The notes below the pieces were generated by a model that was not told the origin of the DNA, did no database searches, and saw only the letters and a list, made by a program, of their open reading frames with translations. Source: Trogon surrucura (lineage: Eukaryota > Chordata > Aves > Trogoniformes > Trogonidae). From it: a DNA stretch of 64,000 nucleotides. The position numbers and the translations under genes were made by a program. Numbering within the stretch: the first letter of the stretch is position 1; each line of letters starts with the position of its first letter. Location of the stretch: contig CM036628.1 in assembly GCA_020746105.1 (NCBI GenBank), forward strand, positions 8,793,191 to 8,857,190, written 5' to 3'. Below, piece by piece: positions 1-11,000 of the stretch.

Positions 1-618
1 TACTGAAAACAGCTATCAAGAAGCTCTCAATTTATATATATTTATCAGACACCCCATTAACAGAAGCTTCAGTAAAAGAGAAGGATTGCACACTGCCATT
101 TAAAGTAACTCTTGTAGACATTTCTGCTTATTACTTTTGCTCCTACCAACTTAAAGACTTAAGGTAGGAAGTAGCAGTAAGCATGAACAGCACTGAAAAA
201 AAAAAAAGTCGGAAGTGTTCGATTAACATCGAATAAAAGCTTACACTTGGCTTTAAGGTAGATACTATTTCTTACCAGAACCATTCAGATGGTTGAGCAG
301 CGTAACATTCACCTCTTTCAGATAAAATTTTTGTCCACCTTCACTTGTATTTTTCTGTTTAAGAAGGAAGAACCAACTATTAGTGTGCAATTCCACATTT
401 TTAACTTTAAGAACACAGGCTTTACAAAGGCTTACGCATTTACTACAGTCTTACACTTTCTACAGCTTTAACCCAATTGAGGCAGTGGGCTAGCCAGTTC
501 CACTTCCTATATGGGAACAGTCTACCACCATCAAATGACAGACGGATTTTGCTGTGAGTGATCATCATGCAAAGATGTTAAAGTGGAAGATTAGTTTAAA
601 ATAAAAGAAGGTACTTAC

Positions 619-3600
619 AACAACAAATGTGAAACCGATCAATGTGCTATTTCCATCATTCAATTTCAGAGTAGCTGTCCTATTACCACAGGTACCATCT
701 GCAGTAGTTGTCTTTGGATTGATGTTGATCAGAAGAGGCTGAAACACAGACATACCGCATCAAAGCCATTCAGCTGCCATTAGGAATCCATTGTTTCAGT
801 CAGTAGCAGTCTTAGGCTAGAAGAGCTCATCATGAAGAAGACTGAGCCTGGCTTCTATCGAACCAAGGCCACCTGATTTACATGCTGGTAATACTGAAGC
901 AAACATATTGCCCAGTGAAGTCTTTTGTTGACCTAATACAACAGGTTAGCTCTGGCTCCCTCTGTGGGAAACGACAGTATCTGCAGGGACTGACTGCCTT
1001 AAACACTAAGAAAATGCCAGGCTTTTAATGATGTCAGAGGTACTTCAGTAACAAGCTACATCGAATCCACGCAAGGTTTTGAGGCTAGGTATGCCACAAA
1101 ACAATTCTGATGTCAGAGAAGTGCTATACACAATACTTGGAAGCGGTTCTGGAGAGCCAGCAGTGTACAAAGCAAACACCCTGCCCTCCCATGTCATACC
1201 AACTAACTACAAGCAGCCTTTCTATTCTTCTATATAGAAAAGAAGCACCTTGTCTTGGGAAACATTCAGCTGCAGCCCCACAATAGCCAGAAGACAAGCT
1301 GTATTTCCATTTTTAAGAGAATAGTTTCCCGTTTCTGGATTCTCCACAGGTTTGGGAGCAGTAGTTGGAGCAGGCGATAAAGTGGTGATCGATGCAGTAG
1401 TTACATTGGCAATAGTAGGCGTAACAGTAGGTGCAGAAGTAGGTGTATCAGCACGACATCTAAACTCTGAAAAGAAATTTTAACCACCATTTCAGTGCTG
1501 AAATTTTATTCAAGTCTTATGACTCAGAGGTCAGTTCCATACAGATAACGATTTCTTTGCTGAAATCTAGGCTCACTGTGAGTCTGCTCATCATCAAGGC
1601 AGAAGCCTCAATCTCAGCACTATGACACAGTATTGCAAAAAACTTACAGCTACCGTTTTCCCAGAAGTTCCAATATCCACAGTTTTAAGTCCACGTAGCA
1701 TAGGCAGTACTACTTACCTATGACACAGCAAAGTGAAACACATGAACAAAGACAGCGAAGTGATGCTGTGGTTTAACCCCAATTAACCATCCCAGCCAAA
1801 ACCAGCACAAGCGGTTATAAAAGTGTGATGTGCATTCGCTGTAGACTAAATAAGCGACTCTACTACATGGCTAGATGTAGCACAGTGATGAGCTCATCTC
1901 CTTTGAGCAGCTGAGCCGTGAGATGAGACAACATGCTCTGGACTATTTAAATGAAAGAAAAGAGGCTACCACTGAAAACGAAAGACAGTCAGTTAAAAAC
2001 CTTGAAGCTCAAATGATCTAGTCAGCAACAGTAGTTCTGAAGTGCTTATTTTTAATACCCTGATTACCGGCAATACACACTTTATTAGACTAGCACCCTG
2101 GTATGGGAACAATCTACATTACTGTATACTAGTAAATCTGGTCTACTAATCTATTTTCCCAGAAACAAAAACAGATGTACTAAAGGATATTTACATTAAC
2201 ATTATCCAACACAGCACATCTTAGAACTGGTCGATTTTTTTTTAATAGGACTTTGCTCCCTGAACTAAGTTGTAATACACAAAAGCTCATTCACAAGTTG
2301 AAATCATAGAATAGCTTCGGCTGGAAGAGACCTTCAAGATCAAATGCTCACCTTTTTTACCAATTGTGCCATTCTGAACAAAAGGCTGGAGAGTAACATT
2401 CCAGAAAATCTGCGTTACATTTTCTGCTTCAATAAAGTCAGTATTGTGACACACAAAGACTTTATTCAGTTGCACTGGACCCATAGTATCCTTTACAACA
2501 ATAGTAACTGGTCCTACAAATAAGAACAAATATTTTAACGCCTTATGAACTACAATGCCTTTAATGCCTTATGAACTACAAGAATATTTATAGTGTTAGG
2601 TTTTACATAATTCAGTAAGACAAAGAGATAATTAAGTTTAACAATCCTAACCTCTCCTGAATGTTCTATGTATGTGTCCTGACCGGAAGTGGTAAGTAAT
2701 GCAGAGAAGTAACCAAGCTTCCAGAACTACACAAGCCATTAGAAAAGTGAACCCTTTTACTTAAGTTTTTATTTAAGGGAAAAAACCCAAACCTATTACT
2801 AGGAGGTATCAGTACACGGAAAGCCTAATACTGTATTGCTTTGGTGGGTGGAAGATGTAGTATACGCTAAAATGAACATTCCGTGTGCTCAAGGTCTTTC
2901 AAATGGTTAATCCTCCCCTTCTGTTCCACTTGAGAGGAATTTTATACGCAGTGAAACTAACTAGTCTGTACTCTTATCCAGGAGGTGTGATGAACAATAG
3001 TTAGGCAGTATGCAGCATAGAAGTCATCAAATACATTATTAGTCCTTCTAATTTCGAAAAAGCCAAACAAGGTCAGGTACACGAGACCTGACGCTTGCCA
3101 CCAAGGTTTTTTGTAAGTAGAATTCTGCACTGAACATTACCTTTTCTTTTAGCATCAGGGAATGCAGCCGTATCATTGGTGTTGTAGGTAAATGTGATGA
3201 GGTCCCCCTGGTAAGTTTCGTTGGTTTTTGTAAAGTTAATGCCCCAAGAGTGACCTCCTCCAAACTGTATCGCCACAAATGCAGCTTGCGTGTCATTGCC
3301 ACAGACGCTTCCATTGTGTGTCACACTGGATGACAAATTCAAGGTTGTGGTTTTCTAGAAAAGGGTAATTTAAAATGTATTCACAGACAGCAGTTCTTCC
3401 CCCATTACAATGCTATAAACCCGCTGGAGTTAGATGGAACCTTGTGCAAGATTAGAGAGATTATTTTAGGTTATTCAACAAAATTAAAAAACAGGGTGCC
3501 TGACATCTGACTTAGAAAGGATCCATACCAAATTCAAGTACAAAAGTACAAATCTAACTTGGCTGTAAATCTTTACTGTGCTGAGCTGCAATTCACATTT

Positions 3601-5175
3601 ATTATTTGATAGACAAAAGCCACCAAGTTGGACTAGTATGCTACTTAAGTAAATGCAACAGGGCACTTTCAGTTATTTGTATTACTGAGAACTTATGCTT
3701 TGCTTTAAAATGAGTATCTAGGAGTAGTCTTAACAACTGACTTAGTAAAAAAACAAAAAGAAAGTAAAAGAAGAAACATGCTAGCTAAGAGAGTATACTT
3801 AAACTTCTATCCATGCCAAAATACAGTTCTCAACAAGTTAGTTCAGAATACTTACATAATCACTACTGTTTGTTTCATATTTTATCAAGAATCTCATCAT
3901 CCAGTTTGCATACAGGCATGTAGCATTAGAGGCATCCTTTAAATCTACTTCCACTGCATAGGACTGGGAAAAACCTGTGAGATGTGATTAAGACATTGGT
4001 TTTACTTCACTTTCTAGAATCACCTAAGAGGACAGCTCATTACAAAGTAGCAAATTATTTCAGGACTGGATACATGAAATCACAGAATATCAGGTTGGAA
4101 GGGACCTAAAGGATCATCTTAGTCCAAACCTAATTCAATTTGGATTCACTTTGCCAGGCACTGAAAGAATAGCTGGATTTCTAAAAAAGTAATAAAACTA
4201 GGAACCACATCATGAAGTTACCAAAGCTAGATAAAAATTGAGAGAATGTTTTGTAATCTATTTACCTAATAAAGACTAATAACCCAAATGAGTATTAGCT
4301 TTCTGGCAACAAACCCAATAAACTAAGCGCCTGAACACAGCACTTAAACAATGTACTGTTTGTAGACCAGAGTCTTTCTACTATCTTATCTGTTTCACCA
4401 GTGGAATGACTCAAGCTGACCTAAAAGGGCTGAGACTGGGGTTGCCTTCACTGTGTTTCCACAATTTCTGGCTCCAAAGACACACGTGTTAAATAACCAT
4501 TACGTTTTCGGACATCTTTTTACAGCCAGCAGGTTCTTAACCCCCTGGCTCAGCAGAGGCGTTCCCCCGGGGCCGGTCGGGACTCCCACTGCCGGGCCTG
4601 TCCACCCGCCCCCGGCCGGGGCGAGGCAGCTGCCCCGCGCAGGGAACTCGCCGCCGGGAAGCGGCGCTCGGGCGAGCCGGCAGGCCCTCGGGTGAGCGCA
4701 GGCTTGCACCCCGGCCTGGCCACGGCGAGACCCGCACTCTCCGGGCCGCCGCTCCTCTTCGCCCCGCCGGCCCCCGCAGCCATCCCGACGGCCACCGGCC
4801 ACGGGATCCCCTCTAGGCCAGCGCGACGCGTCCCGGTGCCCCCCCCGCCCGCCTCCCTTCTGCGGCTGACAGCGCGGCGGGGATGCCCCCCGGAGCCGCC
4901 TCCGCCCCCCGGGGCCGCCGCCGGTGGAGCGGCCGCTGGGCTGAGGCGGCCCCGGGGCCCGCGAGGAGACCCCGCGCGCGCCCGAACGTTGACCGGCGCC
5001 GCGTCACGTGCAGGACATCTGCCCCCCCCCCTCCCCCCCCCCCGTCCTCCCCCCGCCATCCGCCCGCAGGCCCGCCGCCCGGCCGCGGGCCTTGGCGACG
5101 GCCACTGCCCCGCTCACCGGAGGCGCCGAGCAGCAGGAAGAAGACGAGGCAGGAGGAGGAGCAGCGCGGCTCCAT
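619..5175 (-). CDS. LAMP2: LAMP2, lysosome-associated membrane protein 2 (5' part, continues beyond left edge)
   Basis: Six coding exons read on the minus strand: 5118-5175, 3856-3974, 3141-3354, 2352-2513, 1249-1466 and 619-738. They total 891 nt (297 codons) with consistent phases, and all donors are GT. Exon 1 gives the start MEPRCSSS and a hydrophobic signal peptide ([10 protein letters not shown]). Exon 2 is best joined at the acceptor ending at 3975, which keeps [10 protein letters not shown] in frame. Exons 2-4 encode the first luminal LAMP domain, with cysteines and N-glycosylation sequons (NAT, NFT, NET, NVT, NGT). Exon 5 carries the Thr/Pro-rich hinge ([11 protein letters not shown]). 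Exons 5-6 start the second luminal domain ([26 protein letters not shown]). The remaining luminal part, the membrane segment and the GY-motif tail are not in the window. In the family, LAMP2 protects the lysosomal membrane and acts in chaperone-mediated autophagy and autophagosome fusion. LAMP2 rather than LAMP1 is supported by sequence and by the CUL4B neighbour. Confidence 0.95.
2302..2349 (-). mobile_element. CR1 3' end remnant abutting the LAMP2 exon-4 donor
   Basis: The plus strand AATCATAGAATAGC then GGCTGGAAGAGACCTTCAAG is the reverse complement of a CR1 tail, so the element is in the sense orientation of LAMP2. It begins within a few bases of the GTGAGC donor at 2346-2351. Confidence 0.85.
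2540..2581. repeat. Direct repeat, 16 bp twice at 26-bp period
   Basis: GCCTTATGAACTACAA occurs at 2540-2555 and 2566-2581 in LAMP2 intron 3, just upstream of exon 4 in gene sense. A recent local duplication. Confidence 0.9.
4077..4135 (-). mobile_element. CR1 3' end remnant in LAMP2 intron 1
   Basis: The plus strand shows AATCACAGAATATCAGG, TTGGAAGGGACCTAAAGG and ATCATCTTAGTCCAA, the reverse complement of the CR1 3' end. About 60 bp. Confidence 0.9.
5003..5010 (-). promoter_or_regulatory. CLEAR-like E-box (GTCACGTG) in LAMP2 intron 1
   Basis: On the minus strand the sequence reads GCACGTGACG, containing CACGTGAC, the core of the TFEB/TFE3 CLEAR element (GTCACGTGAC). It lies about 165 bp downstream of the LAMP2 start codon, inside the CpG island. 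CLEAR elements near transcription starts are established for lysosomal genes; occupancy here is inferred. Confidence 0.5.
5022..5043. repeat. Poly-C/poly-G tract in LAMP2 intron 1
   Basis: A run of cytosines broken by a single T lies close to the LAMP2 5' end. It means a G-run on the transcribed RNA, with possible quadruplex formation and likely length variation. Confidence 0.8.
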
Positions 5176-5269
5176 GCTGCTGCCGGGGCGGGGGGGTGGC
5201 GGCGCCGTGAGGCGGCGAGGGGCGAGCGGGCGAGGAGGCGAGGGGACGCGATCGCCGCCTCGCCATCGG

Positions 5270-5277
5270 TCATGTGA
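5270..5277. promoter_or_regulatory. M-box TCATGTGA (MiT/TFE family) upstream of LAMP2
   Basis: TCATGTGA is the M-box bound by MITF/TFEB/TFE3. It lies about 95 bp upstream of the LAMP2 ATG in the CpG island, next to a GC box. Together with the CACGTG site at 5003-5010 it suggests regulation by the lysosomal biogenesis factors. An 8-bp motif alone is weak evidence. Confidence 0.4.
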
Positions 5278-5678
5278 GGGGCGGGGCGGGGCCGCCCGCG
5301 CGCGCGCCAATCGCCGCGCCGGGCGTCGATTCCATGGGTCGCGGACTGCAGGCTCGCGGCGCACCGCCTCGGGCGGGCGGGTCGGAACAGCCGGGCCGGC
5401 CCGGGTCCGGAGAGCCTGTCCGGGGGATGGCACAGTGGCGGTGCGCCTGCCCTCTGCGGCGGCTGTGGGCCTCTGCAGGAGCGGGATACCGGCGGCTTGC
5501 TTTGACTGCTCGGCAGGCTTTGCTGTCTCTACTGAGGTTTCTGTAGGTTGAGAGGAGAAAGCTGAGAGGAGATACACGTTCAAAGAAGTTTAGTAAGAGA
5601 AGCTTTCACTGCAAAAATAAAGAATTAAGATGCTTCCCATGTTTACAGTAAATAAAAAGGGGGAAAAATGGGCTAAAT

Positions 5679-5698
5679 TGACCTAAACGTTTAGGTCA
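5679..5698. promoter_or_regulatory. Perfect 20-bp palindrome with everted nuclear-receptor half-sites (ER8)
   Basis: TGACCTAAACGTTTAGGTCA equals its own reverse complement. The arms are TGACCT and AGGTCA, the canonical nuclear-receptor hexamer, everted with an 8-bp spacer. It lies about 500 bp upstream of the LAMP2 start at the edge of the CpG island. Everted repeats with 6-8 bp spacers are known RAR/RXR and TR/RXR elements. The function here is inferred. Confidence 0.45.
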
Positions 5699-5719
5699 GC
5701 AGTGCCGGAGCCGCAGAGC

Positions 5720-7050
5720 AGTGCAGTGTGAGCCAGCAGGGTCCCGGCCGAGGGGGCCTGTCCCGGGGAAACGGCGGCGCTTCACGGCCAGGGCCGCCTG
5801 CGGGGCTCTGCCGGTGTCCCCGCCGGCTGACCCGCTGTCACTGTCTCTCCCGGCTGACCGGCTGTCAGCGTCCACCCTCCCACGTCACCCAGGGCTGACC
5901 AGAGATGGTCTCAGGCTCTGGGGGGGACTGTGCCTCCACTGTGACTGGGCAGAAATGTCTCCAGGTACGGCCTCTCCTAAACAGGGAGGGTGTTGGCACC
6001 AGCGCTGGGAGCTGAGATGCTTTCGCTGCGTTTTTTGCTGATGCTGAAGTGCAAAACACGGGGCAGAAAGAAGGTGGGAGAAAGCAGCTGCTTGGTGAGA
6101 GAGAAAATGAGGGAGAAAAGAGCCAGCGGTGTGGAGAGGGGGAGAAGGCAGGGGCGGAGGAGAAGCCTGGTGGGTTTGAGGCTGGAAGGAGGTGTCAAAT
6201 GTGATGGACATTGGCTTGCGGGCTGGAGAGTATCGATTAGGGAAGGAAAAAAAAAAAAAGGCTGGCTTGATAAAGAAAGGAGAGTTGGGGAAGAAGAGAT
6301 TGAGGCTGGGAGGCAGCAAGGAAGATGGCAGGCAGGTGCTCAGCTGTCTGAGGAGACAGGAGCTCTAGACTCAACAAAGAGAGGCTCTCCTGCAATAGCA
6401 TATTCCTGCCTCTGCTGCTGTGGGAGAACTGCAAGTAGTATTTTGAATAATCAGAGGCTAAGAGACATGCCCAGTCATGGGGGAAGAAAATGAAAGCTCT
6501 TGAAGAAGACAATAAAACCCATTGACCTGTTACAATGAGGCAGTGGGAGTGTAGATGGTGTTGATAGGAAAGCAGTTATGAAGCCCTGAGGAAGTTGAAA
6601 CAATGCAATTTGCGATTAAATGTCAGTTCAATACTCTTAGTTTTATACTTTATACAATACTGTACTTTTCCATGGAGTATCACAAAACTGAAACTGGCAA
6701 GTCAGGACCACCAGTGAAAACAATGCATTGTACAAATGGGGGGGTCTCCGTATAAATGCTTGCATGGTCAGACATGTTCACTGCTTCTTTGCATTTCTTT
6801 TTGTGCTTAAAAACTGCACCTAGAATCAATTTATCATGTGTATTACTTACCTGCATATGCATCCATCTAAGCATCATTGCATATGAATATCAAAATCAAT
6901 GTAATTTCAAAATACTTAGAAAGAATAGTTTTTTATTTAGACTTTGGGCTTAATTTACCGAAAACTTATCTAAAGAAATAAACTTTCTGTTTAATGACTG
7001 AGCCAACACTTGCTGTAGGCTGTGAGGGAGTGTCCAGTAGTAGCAGCACA
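5720..7050. other. Intergenic, upstream of LAMP2: GC-rich shoulder then purine-rich stretch
   Basis: 5720-6000 is still GC-rich. About 6050-6330 is strongly purine-biased on the plus strand (many GGAGAAAG/GGGAGG runs and an A-run near 6246). The rest is AT-rich. Open frames here lack any recognisable protein pattern. No gene seen. Confidence 0.5.
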
Positions 7051-8020
7051 GACGAAACCCCAAATTCTGTTCAGCATCTTTGTCAGTGACACAGACAATG
7101 GCATCGAGTGCACCCTCAGCAAGTTTGCGGATGACACCAAGCTGTGTGGTGCCGTGGACTCACTTGGAGGAAGAGGTGCCATCCAGAGGGACCTTGCCAG
7201 GCTTGAGAAATGGGCCAGGGCAAACTGCATGAGCTTCAACAAGTCAAAGTGCAAGGTCCTTCACCTGGGTCAGGCCAGTCCCAGGCACAAATACAAACTG
7301 GGCACGGAGTGGGTTGACAGTAGCCCTGAAGAGAAGGACTTGGTGATGATGATAGACAAGAAGCTCAACATGAGCCGGCAGTGCGCTCATACAGCCCAGA
7401 AGGCCAACAGCATCCTGGGATGTATCAGGAGAAGCGTAGCCAGCAGGTCAAGAGAGGTGATTCTCCCCCTTTGCTCTGCTCTTGTGAGACCCCACCTTGA
7501 ATACTGCATCCGGTTCTGGTGTCCCCACCATGAGGGGGACATAGATCTGTTGGAACGAGTTCAGAGGAGGCCACAAAGATGATCCAGGGGCTGGAGCACC
7601 TCTGCTATGAGGAAAGGCTGAGGAAGCTGTGATTGTTCAGTCTTGAAAAGAGAAGACTCTGGGGGGACCTTACAACTGCCTTCCAATACCTGAAGGGAAC
7701 CTACAGGAAGGCTGAAGTGGGAGTTTTTACAAGAATGTCCAGTGATAGGACAAGGGGAAAATAGATTTAAATTAAAGGAGAATAGGTTTAGATTGGATCT
7801 TAGGAAGAAGTTCTTCAGTATGAGGGTGGCAAGACTTTGGAATAAATTGCCCAGGGAAGTTGTGGATGGCCCCTCCCTGGAGATATTCAAGGCCAGGTTG
7901 GACAAGGCCTTGAGTAACCTGGTCTAGTTGAGAGGTGTCCCTGCCCATGTCAAGGAGGTTGAATTAGATGATCTCTGAGATCCCTTCCAATCTAAGCCAT
8001 TCTATGATTCTGTGATTGTG
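7050..8020 (+). mobile_element. CR1 non-LTR retrotransposon, 5'-truncated, with reverse-transcriptase C-terminal segment
   Basis: Open frame 7022-7582 (about 186 codons) carries the C-terminal part of a CR1 ORF2 with the landmarks KFADDTKL, LEKWA, KCKVLHLG, SRSREVILPLCSALVRPHLEYC and LLERVQRR. The frame then breaks, and related CR1 sequence continues in other frames (RLWNKLPREVVDGPSLEIFKARLD). The element ends at about 8020 with the characteristic CATTCTATGATTCTGTG tail. CR1 is the dominant LINE of birds; 5' truncation is typical of its insertion. The uninterrupted first part suggests this is among the younger copies here. Confidence 0.95.
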
Positions 8021-11000
8021 AAAGCCGCAGGTCTTTCACCTTTCTCAGCTCCACCACAAGGAATGGGGCTAGGAAGGCTAGAGAGAGTCCTGCTGCTGGA
8101 GCTTTTGGATTTCCACAGGCTTCACTCTTTTAATGCAAATTTGCATTTTTAAAAAGTGTTCTCTCAGGGAGTTAGAAGCAATTACATTAAGAGGATTGGA
8201 CTATTAGGAGATAAACATTGAATTAGTCTTCCATTAATTGAAGAAGGAGAAAACAATTGGTACGTTCCAGGAATTCCATTCCACGATTGGTGGCATGTCA
8301 CTTTTCGTATCAGCTGGAACATTTACCTCAGGACATGTGACTTTATCTATAACCATTGGTACGTTCAAACACCCCCGTGTTCTGAATGAAGAATCCTGAA
8401 TACTTTGATCTCTTGCTTGCACATAGGAAATACACTGTAAAATGATTAGATGTTCTGCAGACATAAAAGACTGATTACCTTGTTTCCTTTATGCCAATTT
8501 ACTGAAGCTTGAAATGAAATGGTAGCTGTCATAACAAGGAAATCCATTTCTGTTTAATAAATAGAATAAAAGTAGCAGCTGCTGTGCAATTAGAAGAACA
8601 CTATAGTTTATATAATTTAGCATAATGAAAACCACATTGTTTTGCACCACAAATATCATAATTAATATCAGAACTCAGATTATTCTCTTTATTTGCACCT
8701 GGTTGATTTACTCTCCCTGTATCTCAACCCTTGCCATACAACAGCCTTCCAGGGGCACTTTGTGGCATTATATCATTTTACTGTGATCTTAGCAGGTGCA
8801 TTTTTTATTTAGAGGCTTAGTTCCTGCTTGCTGTGCCAGTCAAATGAGAGGACAGTTCCTCCCTGGAGCTGCGGAAAAACAATGTGTGGGATAATCCTGC
8901 TTTCTGTTAAGTCAATGCCATGCTGGCTATAGGAGTAGCTTAACAGAAAGATGAAGTTGTATGAATTCGGAAACTGTGAACTGAGGGTTTAATTTCATTG
9001 TCACAGAATATCACAGGAGAGGCCGACGTGCCTGTGGTGTGTGTGTACATCAACGCTGATGGTAGTGACAATGTGGGAGACGACAAGGCAGCCCCAAAGG
9101 CTGCCCAAGGGGTTTCTGTCCTTGTGTGGGGTCCTTGGGGAAGACCAAAGGATCAAATCTCACCTGCAGGGAGTTGGTACAGATACGTTGCATTCACATA
9201 CAGGACGGAGTTTGCCCAGCAAAGCCCACATGCTCCAGCCATCTGAATGTATTAAAAGGTTGTTAAAAAATAAGGTGCTCTTCCACTAGCACAGTGATCA
9301 TCTCTTGCCCAGCCAACTGACAGAAGCTCAGTTTTGGCACTATTCTCACTAAACAGAAAATTTTTGGGCAGTTCCCAAAGCCCGTCTCCTGGTTGTAGCT
9401 CTGGAAGGAGGAAAATGAAACTCCATTCCTCTCTCCTTTAACAAAGCCTCTAGCTTTCCTTGGAAAACATTTTCAGTGGATGGAGTCAGATGTTGTCCGA
9501 TTCCTCTTAAGTTCCATGGAAAGCTATCATATTCAGTACTTGAGGATTCAACCTCTAACAAATATTTACTGCATCTTATTTACTGTGAGTAATTTCTTTG
9601 TTGATCGTAGCAGTCTTAAAGAATTGTAAAATTTATGTGAGCCACTGATGGATGACAAGCTGATCTTGGTTTTCTAAGACATTCCTTATGTTTATTGCTG
9701 GATGCGAAAATGAGGACTGTAACGTTTCTATATGGCATCACTTGTTTACTGCATGTTATGCTTATTCTGATGTCAGTAGTTTTAAGAAGGTATTGGTATG
9801 TGCTGAGAACAAATATGCAAAACCTTATGATTTCTTTGGTTCATCAAGGAATATAAATTCATGCGCAATTTCAAATGTATAGGCTCTTCTGTGACTTCCA
9901 TTCACATCATATTCTTAATATTCAGCATATGCTTAATCCTTTGGGAATCCTTTAGCAGTTTCAGCTGGTTAGAGATGGTATCTGTAATCAAACTTTTCTT
10001 AACCCTGGGACTTGCAAAAATTGAAGGATGTGTGTGTGGTCAGAGGCAAAGCGTCCAGTGTTTAATCAAGCCCCGAGTAACTTAATGCTTCTGATCTCTG
10101 GTGCAGAAGACGCAGCTTGTCATAAAAAGAAGCCAGAGCTAATACCTAGGACATACAGTAATCACTGCTTTATTCTAATGCATTTTTATTCATTATTTTA
10201 GATGCCTTTTTTAAACAACAGGATATGAAGGATTTACTACCATTTCACATGGGAGGGATGGAAAGAGGAAGAGGTTATTGCTGGCCAGAGAGGTCACAGA
10301 TTCACTTGTGGGCAGGCGATGAACCACAGGGACCTTCTTGGGATTGTGCCAACGGCTGTGAGAATTACAGTTATTCACTGAAGTTTTCCTTCTCAGGCAG
10401 CCCCGGTTTGTAGCCCGAGGAATAAGGATTTGCTGTGATCCAGACACCAGCAAAGAAGAACCCTACTTTGTCCAGCACAGCACGACATCTGCAGCGCTTC
10501 AGCTGCGTCTACTAGCCTGCTCGGTGGCAGAAAAGGGATGGCTCCCCATAGCTCTGCTGTGCGAGCTCTGAAAAAAAATCACTTATTTAAAACGTGTGAA
10601 AACTGTGGTTCACTGTTGCTCTGAGCAGATGGCTGTGTTTCTGAGCTGCTGAGTTTGTGGAGGAGGTGGTGGTAGGAAACCAAACCGTTAAATGCTGCTG
10701 CTGCTGCAGGAAACTGCTGAGTCAAGACTGGGGCAATCACGTGAAATATCAAAAAAAAGAAACCCTGGTGGGGAGGAGGAGGGATCAGAGAGCGGGTCGA
10801 AGGAGGCGGAGGCAAAACTTCCAGCAGGCGGAGGCAAAACTTCCTGCAAAGGCTCCGAAAGCTCGTGTCGTGCCACAGCTGGGAAAAACATGTTCCCAGC
10901 TTAGCAGGAAGAAGCGGAGGCACAGGCGGCCGTGTTCCGTCCCAAGCCTGTTCCACAAACCCAACCCGCACGCCTGCCACTCGCGTTAATCACACCCTGG

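Larger units (their letters stand above)
4540..5480 (-). promoter_or_regulatory. CpG island and promoter of LAMP2
   Basis: This roughly 0.9 kb block is very GC- and CpG-rich against AT-rich flanks and contains LAMP2 exon 1 and the start of intron 1. It includes GC boxes (GGGGCGGGGC near 5280) and no TATA box was noticed. Two bHLH-Zip sites of lysosomal-gene type are listed separately. The long open frames here on both strands reflect the lack of stop codons in GC-rich DNA and are not genes. The transcription start cannot be fixed from sequence; it should lie just right of 5175. Confidence 0.8.

Noticed and set aside
4550..5583. Several long overlapping frames on both strands
   Set aside because: They arise from stop-poor GC-rich DNA of the LAMP2 CpG island. 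Only the short MEPRCSSS segment within one of them is real coding sequence.
8998..9289. Overlapping plus-strand frames near 9.0-9.3 kb
   Set aside because: Short, two frames over the same DNA, no family pattern.
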